From Rhodococcus opacus (GTDB taxonomy: Bacteria; Actinomycetota; Actinomycetes; Mycobacteriales; Mycobacteriaceae): a stretch of 64,000 nt of DNA. The notes below the pieces were generated by a model. The model was not told where the DNA came from. It made no database searches and saw nothing but the letters and a program-made list of their open reading frames with translations. The position numbers and the translations under genes were made by a program. Positions 54,622 through 64,000 of this stretch are shown one piece after another. Location of the stretch: assembly GCF_012396235.1 (NCBI RefSeq), contig NZ_JAAXPA010000017.1, positions 1 through 64,000 of the forward strand. The letters are read 5' to 3'. Numbering within the stretch: position 1 is the stretch's first letter; the number at the start of each line of letters is the position of its first letter.

Positions 54622-55035
54622 ATGGACCGCACCCCCTCCACCCCGATCCGCCTGACCGACGCGGCGCTCACCTTCCTCGGCGAATACCACCTCGGGACGC
54701 TCACCACGCTCCGCAAGAACGGCACCCCGCACGTCGTCGCCGTCGGCTTCACCTGGGATCAGGAGCACGGGCTGGCGCGGGTCATCACCAACGGCTCCTC
54801 GCAGAAGGCCATCAACGCCGAACGCGGAGGGTACGGCGCGGTGAGCCAGGTGGACGGACCGCGCTGGATGACACTCGAGGGCCCGGCCCGGGTGCTGACC
54901 GACCCCGATTCCGTCGCCGACGCCGTCGCCCGCTACGCCGCGAGGTACCGCCAGCCCCGGGTGAACCCGACCCGCGTGGTCGTGGAGATCGCCGTCAGCC
55001 GCGTACTCGGCTCGGCTGCGCTGCGTCACCACTGA
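54622..55035 (+). CDS. PPOX-fold F420/flavin-dependent oxidoreductase (Rv2074-like)
   Basis: 137 residues with the pyridoxamine-oxidase split-barrel fold: [29 protein letters not shown], and [16 protein letters not shown] at the end. Gene order beside the SDR-cobL pair is that of Rv2074, described as an F420H2-dependent biliverdin reductase. The same activity is likely but unproven here. Its 3' end overlaps that of ppm1 by 41 bases (convergent). Confidence 0.8.
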   Translation: MDRTPSTPIRLTDAALTFLGEYHLGTLTTLRKNGTPHVVAVGFTWDQEHGLARVITNGSSQKAINAERGGYGAVSQVDGPRWMTLEGPARVLTDPDSVADAVARYAARYRQPRVNPTRVVVEIAVSRVLGSAALRHH

Positions 55036-55753
55036 ACCGCAATTTCCACGGGACCAGCGCGGACTCGATCTGCACGGCGAGGCTCATCTTGGACACTCCG
55101 TCGGTGCGCTCCTCGAACCGGATCGGGACCTCCGCGATGGTCATGCCGCGCTGCACCGTGCGGTAGTTCATCTCCACCTGGAACGCGTACCCGTTGCTCT
55201 GCACACCGTCGACGTCGATGGCCCGCAGGGTGTCCGCGTGCCACGCCTTGAACCCGGCGGTCGCGTCCTTGACGCGCAACCGCAGGATCGCGTTGACGTA
55301 GAAGTTCGCCCACGCCGACAGCGCCTTGCGATGCCAGGGCCAGTCGCTGGCGACCGCGCCACCGGCCACGTAGCGGGAGCCGAGGACGACGGCCGCATCC
55401 GTCGTCGCCAGGGTCTGCACCATCCGCGGGATGGCCTCGGTGGGGTGCGACAGGTCGGCGTCCATCTGGATCACGATGTCCGCGCCCTCGGCCAGCGCCC
55501 GGGTCATCCCGGCGACGTAGGCCCGTCCGAGGCCGTCCTTCACGGTCCGGTGCAGGACTCCGACCGGGATAGGACCGCTCTGCGCGAGCGTGTCGGCGAC
55601 CTCACCGGTGCCGTCCGGCGAGTTGTCGTCGACGACCAGCACATGCAGGTTCGGAATTTCCGACGCCGCGAGAAGCTCGACGATCTTGGGCAGGTTGTCG
55701 CGTTCGTTGTAGGTCGGTACGACGACGGTTACCTTCGGGGCGACGCTTTCCAT
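54995..55753 (-). CDS. ppm1: Polyprenol-monophosphomannose synthase (catalytic domain)
   Basis: 252 residues of GT2 family: [44 protein letters not shown] with the metal-binding Asp pair, and [20 protein letters not shown]. It transfers mannose from GDP-mannose to polyprenyl phosphate, feeding lipoglycan (LM/LAM) and protein O-mannosylation. In M. tuberculosis this domain is fused to an acyltransferase; here it is stand-alone, as in corynebacteria. Confidence 0.9.
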   Translation of the reverse strand: MESVAPKVTVVVPTYNERDNLPKIVELLAASEIPNLHVLVVDDNSPDGTGEVADTLAQSGPIPVGVLHRTVKDGLGRAYVAGMTRALAEGADIVIQMDADLSHPTEAIPRMVQTLATTDAAVVLGSRYVAGGAVASDWPWHRKALSAWANFYVNAILRLRVKDATAGFKAWHADTLRAIDVDGVQSNGYAFQVEMNYRTVQRGMTIAEVPIRFEERTDGVSKMSLAVQIESALVPWKLRFSGDAAQPSRVRG

Positions 55754-55871
55754 GACACCTTCGCGTGATCTGTGATCCCGACTCTCCGCGGACGTGCAGC
55801 GGCGAGTGCGGTCGTGAACAAATGGAAGATGTTACTACCAGCGCCGCACCGCCCCCGCACGCTCCCGGTGC

Positions 55872-57011
55872 TCAGCCGGGGAGCACCGTCAGCCCGTGGG
55901 GCCGGGTGTTGACCGGCTCGCAGCCGTCAGCGGTCACGATCACGATGTCCTCGATCCGCGCACCCCACTCCCCGCGGAAGTAGATGCCGGGCTCCACGCT
56001 GAACGCCATCCCCTCGGCCAGCTCGATCGCATTACCCGACACGATGTACGGCTCCTCGTGCACCGACAACCCGATTCCGTGCCCGGTCCGGTGCACGAAT
56101 ACCTCGGCCAGCCCCTGCGCGGCCAGCAGGTCGCGGGCGGCCGCGTCGACCGCCTCCGCGGTGACGCCGGGACGCACCAGGTCGACGGCCGCCGCCTGCG
56201 CCTCCTCCAGGACCGCGAACTTGGCTGCCACACCCGGATCGGGCTCACCCATGCTGTACGTGCGGGTGGAGTCGGAGTTGTAGCCGGGTTCGACGGGCCC
56301 GCCGATGTCGATGACCACGACGTCACCCGATTCGACGACCCGCTCGGACACCTCGTGGTGCGGGTCGGCTCCGTGCGGTCCCGAGCCGACGATGACGAAC
56401 GCCGCCTCGGTGTGCCCCTCCGCCAGGATCGCGGCGGTGATGTCCGCCGCCACCTCGGCCTCGGTGCGGCCGACCTTCAGGAACTCCCCCATCCGTGCGT
56501 GGACCCGGTCGATGGCCTGACCGGCCCGGCGCAACGCGTCGATCTCCGCTTGGTCCTTGACCATCCGCAACTCCCGCAGCACCCCGGTGGCCAGGACCGG
56601 CAGCGCACCGAGCGCCTCCGACAGCGGAATCAGGTGCAGCGCAGGCATCGCATCGGTGACGGCGGTCCGGGCAGGCGACGGCAGCAGTCCCGACACCAAC
56701 GCGTACGGGTCGACCCCGTCGACCCAGTCACGGATCGTCAACCCGAGCTCGGACGCCGCCGACTCGGTGAGCGACGCCAGTTCGAGCCGCGGCACGACCA
56801 CGGACGCGGTGTCGCCGTTCGCGGGAATCACCAGGCAGGTGAGCCGTTCGAACGACTCCGCGCGCGAACCCAGCAGATACCGCAGGTCGGGTCCCGGGGT
56901 GATGAGGAGGCCGTCGAGTCCGGCGTCGCGGGCCAGTGCGCCTGCGCGAGCGATCCGGTCGGCATAGATGGTGGTCGGGAAGCGTGAAGTCGATGCGCCG
57001 AGGGAACTCAT
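55872..57011 (-). CDS. pepQ: M24-family Xaa-Pro dipeptidase/aminopeptidase
   Basis: 379 residues. An N-terminal creatinase-like domain spans about 20-150. The C-terminal pita-bread fold carries the metal ligands: Asp in VVIDIGGP, Asp in NSDSTRT, His in HRTGHGIGL, Glu in EEPYIV and Glu in RIEDIVIV. It cleaves the peptide bond before proline. The position next to the exonuclease gene corresponds to Rv2089c (pepE). Divergent from the exonuclease gene, 36 bases apart. Confidence 0.9.
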   Translation of the reverse strand: MSSLGASTSRFPTTIYADRIARAGALARDAGLDGLLITPGPDLRYLLGSRAESFERLTCLVIPANGDTASVVVPRLELASLTESAASELGLTIRDWVDGVDPYALVSGLLPSPARTAVTDAMPALHLIPLSEALGALPVLATGVLRELRMVKDQAEIDALRRAGQAIDRVHARMGEFLKVGRTEAEVAADITAAILAEGHTEAAFVIVGSGPHGADPHHEVSERVVESGDVVVIDIGGPVEPGYNSDSTRTYSMGEPDPGVAAKFAVLEEAQAAAVDLVRPGVTAEAVDAAARDLLAAQGLAEVFVHRTGHGIGLSVHEEPYIVSGNAIELAEGMAFSVEPGIYFRGEWGARIEDIVIVTADGCEPVNTRPHGLTVLPG

Positions 57012-57047
57012 GGCTTCAGGCTAAACCGGTTTGGCAGGATGAGGGTC

Positions 57048-58004
57048 ATGACAGGGCCTCTGCTTCTCCTCGACGGTGCCAGCCTGTGGTTTCGCGCGTA
57101 CTACGCGCTACCCGACTCGATCACCTCACCCGACGGTCGATCCGTCAACGCGGTGCGCGGGTTCACCGACATGGTGGCCGCACTGATCACCAAGCACCAA
57201 CCGACCCGGCTCGCAGTGTGCCTCGACCTCGACTGGCGGCCCGCGTTCCGCGTCGAGGCCGTGCCCACCTACAAGGCGCACCGGGTCGCCGAGGACACCG
57301 GCGGGGCGGAGGAAGAGGTGCCCGACACCCTGTCGCCGCAGGTCCCGATGATCCTGGATGTCCTGGCCGCCACCGGAATCGCGACCGCCGGTGCGGAAGG
57401 GCTCGAGGCCGACGACGTTCTCGGCACCCTGGCCGCCACCGAGACTCGCGACACCACCATCGTCGTCACCGGCGACCGCGACCTCCTGCAGGTCGTCACG
57501 GACGACCCCGTGCCGGTGCGGGTGCTGTACGTGGTGCGCGGCCTCGCCAAGGCCGAACTGCTCGGGCCGGAAGAGGTCGCAGCCAAATACGGGGTGCCCG
57601 CCGACCGGGCCGGTGAGGCCTACGCCGAACTCGCCCTGCTGCGCGGCGACTCGTCCGACGGGCTGCCGGGGGTGAAGGGAATCGGCGAGAAGACCGCGTC
57701 GAGCCTGATCATGCAATACGGATCGCTCGCCGCCCTGCGGGCCGCCGCAGCCGATCCCGAATCCGACATGGCGAAGGGTGCGCGCGCGAAATTCGCCGCC
57801 GCAGCCGATTATCTCGACGCGGCACTGCCGGTGGTGCGGGTGGTGCGGAACGCGGATGTCGAACTGTCCCGTGAAGACACGCTGCCCGCCGAACCGGTCG
57901 ATGCGGACCGGCTCGGCAGGCTGGCGGAGGAACTCGGAATCGAGAATTCCGTCGGCCGCCTCACTGCGGCGATGAAAAAGGTGGCCGCCGCACGGGTTCC
58001 GTGA
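57048..58004 (+). CDS. 5'-3' exonuclease (Pol I N-terminal domain-like)
   Basis: 318 residues. FEN-like motifs: [46 protein letters not shown] with metal-binding Asp residues, and [19 protein letters not shown] as helix-hairpin-helix. It removes 5' ends during repair or lagging-strand maturation. The second of two ATGs is chosen because GAGGG lies just before it. Corresponds by position to Rv2090. Confidence 0.9.
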   Translation: MTGPLLLLDGASLWFRAYYALPDSITSPDGRSVNAVRGFTDMVAALITKHQPTRLAVCLDLDWRPAFRVEAVPTYKAHRVAEDTGGAEEEVPDTLSPQVPMILDVLAATGIATAGAEGLEADDVLGTLAATETRDTTIVVTGDRDLLQVVTDDPVPVRVLYVVRGLAKAELLGPEEVAAKYGVPADRAGEAYAELALLRGDSSDGLPGVKGIGEKTASSLIMQYGSLAALRAAAADPESDMAKGARAKFAAAADYLDAALPVVRVVRNADVELSREDTLPAEPVDADRLGRLAEELGIENSVGRLTAAMKKVAAARVP

Positions 58005-58028
58005 CGGACGGGTGGGCCGAGGACGTGT

Positions 58029-58718
58029 CTAACTGGGGCGGCTCACCTCGTACGTACCCTTGTCGTCGGTGAAGGTGAGAGTGACCTGCTTCTTCTCACC
58101 GTCGACGGTGAGACTGCACGTGAAGCTGTTGCCCTTCTTCACTTCCTGATCCGCGGGGCACGTGACACCGGACACGTTCTCGGCGCCGTACGAATCGGTG
58201 ACGATGCGCTCGACACCGTCCTCGGCCGCCTTCTGATCGAGCGTGTCCGTGCCGAAGACCGTGAACGCGAGCACCAGGGCGATACCCACGATCACCAGCA
58301 GAGCCACCACACCACCGATGATCAACGGCAGCTTCGACTTCCCCGACGACGGCGGCTGCCCCCACTGCTGCTGGCCGGGGGTCGGGCCCCACTGCTGCGG
58401 CTGACCCGGTTGCTGCCCCCACTGCGGCTGCCCGGGCTGCTGACCCCACTGTCCCGGACCCGGCTGTCCGAGCTGACCGGGTTGCGGCGGCTGACCCCAC
58501 TGCGGTTGTCCGGGCTGCTGCGGGTGCTGGCCCCACTGCGGCTGCCCGGGCTGCTGAGGCTGACCCGGTCCCGGCTGTCCCCACGGCTGGGCGGGCGGCT
58601 GCTGACCGTACTGCGGCGCCCCGTACTGGCCGCCGGTCTGGTCAGGGTTACCCTGGCCCGGTTGCTGTCCCTGGGCCCATTGCCCGTTCGGGTCGTTCGG
58701 TCCGTAAGGGCCGCTCAT
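58029..58718 (-). CDS. DUF4333 membrane protein with Pro/Gln/Gly-rich N-terminal tail
   Basis: 229 residues. The first 115 are a low-complexity cytoplasmic tail of [12 protein letters not shown] repeats. A single membrane helix follows ([20 protein letters not shown]), then an extracellular DUF4333 domain with Cys pair (VTCPADQEV and FTCSLTVDG). Start at 58718, after an in-frame upstream ATG without Shine-Dalgarno. In M. tuberculosis Rv2091c holds the same place. Function unknown. Confidence 0.8.
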   Translation of the reverse strand: MSGPYGPNDPNGQWAQGQQPGQGNPDQTGGQYGAPQYGQQPPAQPWGQPGPGQPQQPGQPQWGQHPQQPGQPQWGQPPQPGQLGQPGPGQWGQQPGQPQWGQQPGQPQQWGPTPGQQQWGQPPSSGKSKLPLIIGGVVALLVIVGIALVLAFTVFGTDTLDQKAAEDGVERIVTDSYGAENVSGVTCPADQEVKKGNSFTCSLTVDGEKKQVTLTFTDDKGTYEVSRPS

Positions 58719-58820
58719 CGTCGCCTCCCGCTCACGTGTCAAGTTTTGTACCTACCGTAACGCCCCACCATCGGATTCGGGCCCTCGGACGGCGTGCGAA
58801 TCCAACCACACGGCGTCGGG

Positions 58821-61556
58821 TCACGCAGCATCCACGGCGACGACACCGCGGCGGATCGCCGCGACCGCACGACCTGCGGCTTTGCCGACATCCGGATCGG
58901 GGGACGTCGACCGGACCTGTTCGAGCAGGTCGATCACCTGCCTGCACCACCGAACGAAGTCGCCGGCAGACAGTGCACGCCCCTGATCTCCTGCCGCGAT
59001 CAGCGCCTCGACGAGCGAATTGTCGCTCGCCCAGTGGAAGATCGCGGCAGCGAAGCCGAGGTCCGGCTCACGCGTGGGCGGCAGTTTGTGCCGGATCTCG
59101 TCCGCCCGCAGCTCCCGCCACACCCGCACCGTCTCGTCGAGGGCGTGCCGCAATGCTCCCGGACCGCCGCCTTCGACGGTGTCCCCTTCACGGCGCGATT
59201 CGAAGATCACGGCGGACACGACGGCGGCGAGCTCCGCGGGCCCGAGCCCCTTCCACACACCCTGCCGGAGACACTCGGCCACCAAGAGGTCGCTCTCGCA
59301 ATAGATTCGGCTCAACCGCGTGCCGTGCTCGGTGGCGTCGGGGTGTTCGCCCGGCGAGATGTAGTCGCGCTCGGCGAGCAGCGACAGGATGCGATCGAAC
59401 GTGCGCGCCAACGAGTTCGTCGTGGCAGCCACCTTCTGCCGCATCGTCTCGGTCTCGCGGGCCAGCCGGTTGTAGCGTTCACCGATCCGGCTCAGCTGCT
59501 CGCGGTCGGGCCAACTGTGGCACGGGTGCTGCCGGATGGCGCGTCGCAGCCGCGCGATCTCGGCGTCGTCGGCGCCGGCACCCGACTTCTTACGCTTCCG
59601 GCGACCCGGCGCAACGATTCCGGTGCTGCGCAATGCCGATGCCAGATCACGTCGCACCCGGGCGGTGTGGTGATCGAAGCGCCGCGGCAACCGCATCGAT
59701 CCCAAAGACCGTGCAGGCTCGGGGAAGTCGCCGGCCGACACCCGGCCCGCCCATTTCGCCTCGGTGAGGATCAACGGCTTCGGATCCGTCGGGTCCCGGT
59801 CCGGTTCCAGCACCACGGCCAGACCGGAGTGCCGTCCCACGGGGATCGCGATCACGTCGCCGCGCCGCAGTGCGACGAGCGAGGCGACGGCGGCGTCCCG
59901 GCGTTCGGTTCGGCCTGCCCGTTCGAGTGACCGTTCCCGGCTGCTCAGTTCCTCCCGCAGGCGCGCGTACTCGAAGTACTCGCCGTCCTCGCCGCCCAGC
60001 CGTTCGCGGAGCGTGGTGAGCGCGGCCTCGTTGCGTTCGATGCCGCGCGTCAGGCCGACCACGGACCGGTCGGCCTGGAACTGGGCGAACGACCGCTCGA
60101 GCAGGGCCCGTGATTCCGCCGCGCCCATGCGATCGACCAGGTTGATGGTCATGTTGTAGCCGGGACGGAACGAGCTGCGGAGCGGAAAGGTGCGCGTGGA
60201 GGCCAGCCCGGCGACGTCCACAGGTTCCACCCCGGGCTGCCACAGGACCACCGCGTGACCCTCGATGTCGATGCCGCGACGTCCCGCCCGGCCGGTGAGC
60301 TGCGTGTACTCCCCCGGGGTGAGTTCGGCGTGGGCCTCGCCGTTGTACTTGACGAGGCGTTCGAGGACGACCGTGCGGGCGGGCATGTTGATGCCCAGCG
60401 CCAGCGTCTCGGTGGCGAACACGGCCCGGACCAGCCCCTTGACGAACAACTCCTCGACCGTCTGCCGGAACGCGGGCAGCATCCCCGCGTGGTGCGCGGC
60501 GAGCCCCCGCTCGAGCGCCTTGCGCCATTCCCAGTACCCGAGGACCTCCAGATCGGCCTTCGGCAGTTCGGCGGTGTGGGCGTCGATGATGGTCCGGATC
60601 TCGGCGACCTGCTCCGGCGTCGTCAGATCGAGGCGGGACCGCAGGCACTGCGCCAGCGCGGCATCGCACCCGGCGCGGCTGAAGATGAACGTGATCGCCG
60701 GGAGGAGTCCCTCGTCGTCGAGGCGGGAGATCACTTCCGGTCGGGGCAGCGGCCGGAAGTCGCTGGAGAACCCGCCGCCGCGGCGTCCCCTACCCCGGTT
60801 CTCCCACGAGTCGGCCCGCTCGAGCGCCTGTCGCTGTTTGACGTGCCGGACCAGATCCTGGTCGACCACCAGATCTTTGAGCGCGTCCCCGCTGCGCGCC
60901 CTCGTGTCGAAGAGGTCGAACAGCCGCTTCCCGACCATGATGTGCTGCCACAGCGGGATCGGGCGGTTCTCGTCGACCACCACGGTGGTGTCGCCGCGCA
61001 CCGTTTCCATCCACGCGCCGAACTCCTCGGCGTTGCTGACGGTCGCCGACAGGCTCACGAGGCGGACGTCCTCGGAAAGGTGCAGGATCACCTCTTCCCA
61101 CACGGCCCCACGGAACCGGTCCGCCAGGAAGTGCACCTCGTCCATGACGACGTGGGACAACCCGCGCAGCGCCGGGGAGTCGGCGTACAGCATGTTCCGC
61201 AGCACCTCGGTGGTCATGACGACCACGGGGGCGTCCGAGTTGATGCTCGAATCGCCGGTCAACAGCCCGACCGTGTCCTTGCCGTACCGCCGCACCAGCT
61301 CCGCGTACTTCTGATTGCTCAGCGCCTTGATGGGTGTGGTGTAGAAGCACTTGCGACCGGAGGCGAGCGCCAGGTGCACGGCGAATTCGCCGACCACGGT
61401 CTTTCCCGCGCCGGTCGGGGCGCAGACGAGGACGCCGTGGCCGCCCTCGAGAGCACGGCAGGCGTTGATCTGGAAGGGGTCGAGCACGAAGCCGAGCTGC
61501 GCCGAGAACACATCGAGTTCGGTGCCGCCGGTCGTGTCACCTGTTGTCACTGCCAC
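58821..61556 (-). CDS. helY: Ski2/Mtr4-like DEAD-box helicase
   Basis: 911 residues. Walker A is CAPTGAGKT (46-53), motif II DEVHFL, motif III SLSATVSNA, and motif VI LTGRAGRRGID; the arch and C-terminal helical domains follow (DSHCT-like). It is an ATP-dependent RNA/DNA helicase. It lies 12 bases after tatC in the tatA-tatC-helY order kept across mycolata. Confidence 0.93.
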   Translation of the reverse strand: MAVTTGDTTGGTELDVFSAQLGFVLDPFQINACRALEGGHGVLVCAPTGAGKTVVGEFAVHLALASGRKCFYTTPIKALSNQKYAELVRRYGKDTVGLLTGDSSINSDAPVVVMTTEVLRNMLYADSPALRGLSHVVMDEVHFLADRFRGAVWEEVILHLSEDVRLVSLSATVSNAEEFGAWMETVRGDTTVVVDENRPIPLWQHIMVGKRLFDLFDTRARSGDALKDLVVDQDLVRHVKQRQALERADSWENRGRGRRGGGFSSDFRPLPRPEVISRLDDEGLLPAITFIFSRAGCDAALAQCLRSRLDLTTPEQVAEIRTIIDAHTAELPKADLEVLGYWEWRKALERGLAAHHAGMLPAFRQTVEELFVKGLVRAVFATETLALGINMPARTVVLERLVKYNGEAHAELTPGEYTQLTGRAGRRGIDIEGHAVVLWQPGVEPVDVAGLASTRTFPLRSSFRPGYNMTINLVDRMGAAESRALLERSFAQFQADRSVVGLTRGIERNEAALTTLRERLGGEDGEYFEYARLREELSSRERSLERAGRTERRDAAVASLVALRRGDVIAIPVGRHSGLAVVLEPDRDPTDPKPLILTEAKWAGRVSAGDFPEPARSLGSMRLPRRFDHHTARVRRDLASALRSTGIVAPGRRKRKKSGAGADDAEIARLRRAIRQHPCHSWPDREQLSRIGERYNRLARETETMRQKVAATTNSLARTFDRILSLLAERDYISPGEHPDATEHGTRLSRIYCESDLLVAECLRQGVWKGLGPAELAAVVSAVIFESRREGDTVEGGGPGALRHALDETVRVWRELRADEIRHKLPPTREPDLGFAAAIFHWASDNSLVEALIAAGDQGRALSAGDFVRWCRQVIDLLEQVRSTSPDPDVGKAAGRAVAAIRRGVVAVDAA

Positions 61557-61568
61557 CCCGTCAGATTG

Positions 61569-62609
61569 TCACAGGGTGTCGGAGAAGTCCTGACCCGGTG
61601 TGTTACTGCCGGTCGTGCTCGCCTCGTCGTTCTTGCTCGCGGCGCCGGACCTCCCGGACTTGCGTGACCGCCGGAACCGGCCCGCCGGCTCGGGGACCGG
61701 TGTGGCGGCGACGTCGAACGCCTCGTTCAGGTCCGACGGCGCGGCGATCGTCGACGCCTCGTCGTCGTCGAGGGCACCCCACTCCTGCTCCGTCCGACGA
61801 GCCTTGCGGCGGTCGTTGATGCGGGCGATCTGCACGGCGACCTCGAACAGCAGGGTCAACGCGAACGCGAGCGCGAGCATCGAGAACGGGTCCTGCCCGG
61901 GGGTGGCGATCGCGGCGAACACGAACAGAGCGAAGATCAGGCCGCGGCGCCACGCCTTGAGCTTCGCGTAGGGCAGGATGCCGACGAAGTTCAGCGCGAC
62001 GATGAGCAGCGGGATCTCGAAACTGACACCGAAGATGATCAGCAGGTTGATGATGAACCCGAAGTATTCCGCGCCGCCGAGTGCGGTGATCTGGACGTTG
62101 TCGCCGATCGTCAGCAGGAAGTGCAAGGCCTTCGCGACGACCACATAGGCGAGGACGGCGCCGGCGAGGAACAGCGCGGCGCCGGACACCACGAAGCCGA
62201 TCGCGTAGCGGCGCTCCTTCGAGTAGAGGCCGGGCGTGATGAACGCCCACAGCTGGTACAGCCAGATGGGACAGGCGAGGACGATGCCTGCCGTCAGCGC
62301 GACCTTGAAGCGGAGCATGAACTGCTCGAACGGTCCGGTCGCGAGGAGCCGGCACGACCCGTCGTTGCTCAGGTCGGCGCGACTCGACGCCGGCAGCGAA
62401 CAGTACGGTCCGCGCAGGAGCTCACCGAGACTCTCGATCCCGAGAATCTGGTGGGAGTACCAGAAGAAGCCCACCGCGGTGGTGACCACGATGGCCAGCA
62501 CCGACAGGAGCAACCGCGTGCGCAGCTCGTAGAGGTGATCGACCAACGACATGGTGCCGTCGGGATTGGTCCTCCGCTTGCTGTGGCGCGGATCGAACGG
62601 AATTCGCAC
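61569..62609 (-). CDS. tatC: Twin-arginine translocase subunit TatC
   Basis: 346 residues. Six membrane helices, starting with [20 protein letters not shown], which holds the conserved E-L-R-x-R motif, and later [20 protein letters not shown]. The long acidic and Ser/Arg-rich C-terminal tail (about 80 residues) exceeds the E. coli protein. It is the receptor for folded proteins with RR signal peptides. Confidence 0.95.
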   Translation of the reverse strand: MRIPFDPRHSKRRTNPDGTMSLVDHLYELRTRLLLSVLAIVVTTAVGFFWYSHQILGIESLGELLRGPYCSLPASSRADLSNDGSCRLLATGPFEQFMLRFKVALTAGIVLACPIWLYQLWAFITPGLYSKERRYAIGFVVSGAALFLAGAVLAYVVVAKALHFLLTIGDNVQITALGGAEYFGFIINLLIIFGVSFEIPLLIVALNFVGILPYAKLKAWRRGLIFALFVFAAIATPGQDPFSMLALAFALTLLFEVAVQIARINDRRKARRTEQEWGALDDDEASTIAAPSDLNEAFDVAATPVPEPAGRFRRSRKSGRSGAASKNDEASTTGSNTPGQDFSDTL

Positions 62610-62638
62610 TGTTGTTCGCCCTAGTCTTGGTCAGCAGG

Positions 62639-62666
62639 CAACCGGGGTGACGAGTCACCCCGGTTG
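62639..62666. terminator. Hairpin between tatA and tatC
   Basis: CAACCGGGGTGA (62639-62650) and TCACCCCGGTTG (62655-62666) form a perfect 12-bp stem with a 4-base loop, 14 bases after the tatA stop. With only weak T content it may act as an attenuator that keeps TatA expression above TatC. Confidence 0.6.
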
Positions 62667-62680
62667 TCAGGCGGCTCGGG

Positions 62681-62956
62681 CTATGCCGACTTGGGCTCGG
62701 TGTGCTGCGGCTGCACCGGCGCCGGAGGGGTGACCGGTGCGGTGGTGGTGTCCGCCACGGGCAGCTCGGCGGGCGCGCTCTGCTGCGCGGTGGGCGCCGG
62801 CGTGCTGTTGTCGTTCTGCATCTCCTTGACCTCGCTCTTGAAAATGCGGAGCGAACGGCCGAGTCCACGAGCCGCGTCGGGCAGCTTCTTGGAACCGAAC
62901 AGGATGATGACGACCAGCGCGACGATGGCCCAGTGCCAGGGGCTCATGGCTCCCAT
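62681..62956 (-). CDS. tatA: Twin-arginine translocase subunit TatA
   Basis: 91 residues: one N-terminal membrane helix ([20 protein letters not shown]), the hinge KLPD, an amphipathic helix ([20 protein letters not shown]) and a Pro/Ala/Thr tail. It forms the protein-conducting oligomer with TatC. Confidence 0.95.
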   Translation of the reverse strand: MGAMSPWHWAIVALVVIILFGSKKLPDAARGLGRSLRIFKSEVKEMQNDNSTPAPTAQQSAPAELPVADTTTAPVTPPAPVQPQHTEPKSA

Positions 62957-63028
62957 GATGAAACCTCCAAAAGATCAGGTGACCACGATGCTACCGGACA
63001 TACACGGCACCGGTCCGGTCGAAACCGG

Positions 63029-64000
63029 CTAGTTGCGCTGCCGTTTACCTGTCGGTTTCCTGGGTCCCCGCCGTGAGCGCAGATCGTCGAGCAGGGCGTC
63101 CCCGGACCAGTGCCGGTTCCCGCCCGCCTCGGCCTCGCGGATCAATTCGACCAGCCTCGCGTTCACCGGCGCGGCCGTGCCCGACGCCGCGGCCAGGCGC
63201 ACGATCTCCCCGCTGATCCAGTCCACTTCGGTGCGCCGGCCCGCTTCGAGGTCGTCCCACATCGAGGATCGTGCGTGCGGGTCGATGGCCAGCATCCGGC
63301 TGCCCGCCACCCGGAACACCCCGTCCGGGACGGTCAGCAACCGGGGAATCCACTGCGGCGGCAGCGGTGTGAGCTTGGCGACAGCGATGCCGCGGGCGGT
63401 CAGGAGAGTCAGCGCCTCCCGCTGTGCCAGGGCGACCGCGCGCCGAAACGACCGCTGCGACAACTCCTCGCGGAGCGGCAGGCCCGAGAGGGCGTTCACC
63501 GCGTTGTTCAGGTTGAGCAGCAGCTTCGCCCACTGCACCGAGCGGAAGTCCGCACGTGCGTGCAGCGGCAGCCCGGCGTCGTCGAAGACCGGCGCGAATG
63601 CGCGCACCGCCGGATGCTGCTCGATCTCGAGATCACCCTCGGAGCCCTGGTGGAAATGCCCGTCGCCGCGGTGCACCACGTTGAACGGCACCATCGCCGC
63701 GAGAACGACCTGCTCCGGCAGTGCCGCGCGCAGGGTGTCCGCATTGCCCAACCCGTTCTGCGCACTGACCACCACCGTGTCGGAACCGATCGCCGACGCC
63801 AGTGCGGCACCTGCCTCCGGTGTCCCCGCCGACTTCACCGAGACCACGACGAGATCGGCCGTGGCCGCCGACTCGGGACCGGTCGCGAAGGCGATGTCGG
63901 CGGCACCGACCCGGATGTCCGCTCCGTGCAGGTCCGTCAGCCGCAACCCGTGTTCACGGATCTCTGCCCCGACACGCTCCCGGCCGATCAGGGTCACCTC
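63029..64000 (-). CDS. panE: 2-dehydropantoate 2-reductase (5' end beyond the window)
   Basis: At least 322 residues of a ketopantoate reductase-type enzyme. The N-terminal GxGxxG loop lies outside the window, because the frame is open to the right edge. Visible parts are LVVVSVKSAGTPEAGAALAS, SAQNGLGNADTLR, and the C-terminal VQWAKLLLNLNNAVNALSGL with the catalytic Lys and Asn. It reduces ketopantoate with NADPH in pantothenate synthesis, or a related oxo-acid. It stands where pafC precedes tatA in M. tuberculosis. Confidence 0.85.
   Translation of the reverse strand, partial: EVTLIGRERVGAEIREHGLRLTDLHGADIRVGAADIAFATGPESAATADLVVVSVKSAGTPEAGAALASAIGSDTVVVSAQNGLGNADTLRAALPEQVVLAAMVPFNVVHRGDGHFHQGSEGDLEIEQHPAVRAFAPVFDDAGLPLHARADFRSVQWAKLLLNLNNAVNALSGLPLREELSQRSFRRAVALAQREALTLLTARGIAVAKLTPLPPQWIPRLLTVPDGVFRVAGSRMLAIDPHARSSMWDDLEAGRRTEVDWISGEIVRLAAASGTAAPVNARLVELIREAEAGGNRHWSGDALLDDLRSRRGPRKPTGKRQRN

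Noticed and set aside
53815..55032. A 405-residue reading of the SDR upstream of cobL.
   Set aside because: The N-terminal 147 residues run antisense to the PPOX gene and have no homology. The SDR fold starts at the GTG at 54591.
58410..58760. Leu/Arg-rich plus-strand frame with tandem repeats.
   Set aside because: It mirrors the PGQPQWGQ repeats of the DUF4333 protein on the other strand.
60255..61667. A 470-residue plus-strand frame opposite helY.
   Set aside because: It is a high-GC shadow: helY on the minus strand has complete helicase motifs throughout this span.
1..64000. tRNA, rRNA, riboswitch and replication-origin features.
   Set aside because: No cloverleaf, rRNA segment, cobalamin-riboswitch B12 box or oriC-like DnaA-box cluster was recognised by eye. 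A covariance-model search would be needed to exclude small RNAs.

Overview
The window is high-GC DNA from a mycolic-acid actinomycete, most likely Rhodococcus or a close relative. The right end (about 50.4-64 kb) carries cobL-cobM-cobK, an Rv2073c-like SDR, an Rv2074-like flavin/F420 protein, ppm1, an M24 peptidase, a 5'-3' exonuclease, a DUF4333 protein and tatA-tatC-helY, close to the order in Mycobacterium tuberculosis. The catabolic load, TetR regulators and ACS-type MFS carriers of the left half are typical of soil rhodococci.

Layout. (1) 0.1-2.0 kb: decayed DNA with a truncated IS256 transposase, a frameshifted MalT/LuxR-type regulator and a fragment of a fused 2-oxoacid dehydrogenase E1. 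(2) 2.0-9.2 kb: a ketone-oxidation operon with a Baeyer-Villiger monooxygenase, a homoserine-acetyltransferase-like esterase (MekA/MekB type), an EthD protein, a propionyl/acetyl-CoA synthetase broken by a frameshift and a stop, and a Fis-type GAF regulator. The same operator-like motif TGTCC-N7-GGACA lies before the monooxygenase and before the regulator. (3) 9.2-16.5 kb: stress and housekeeping genes (universal stress protein, SEC-C protein, long GAPDH, SRPBCC protein, frameshifted membrane protein). (4) 16.8-33.2 kb: a CoA-thioester catabolic block with TetR genes at both ends: two CoA ligases, two SDRs, thiolase, MaoC hydratase, a cyclase-family hydrolase, two MFS carriers and a single-chain biotin-dependent acyl-CoA carboxylase. 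No acyl-CoA dehydrogenase is present. (5) 33.2-50 kb: an accessory zone with remnants of IS481, Tn3, IS5 and other elements, many pseudogenes (DUF4193, zeta toxin, methyltransferase, SRAP, MHS transporter), two cold-shock proteins, a lone gvpO, and a 469-aa protein with four Lsr2-type DNA-binding heads joined by histone-H1-like Ala/Lys/Pro linkers. (6) 49-64 kb: intact conserved chromosome.

How the genes work together. Region 2 would oxidise an alkyl methyl ketone to an acetate ester, hydrolyse it and activate the acid, although the activation step is broken here. Region 4 looks like import, CoA activation, hydration, oxidation, thiolysis and carboxylation of an unidentified carboxylic acid. 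The most unusual gene is the four-headed Lsr2-like protein at 36.5-37.9 kb.
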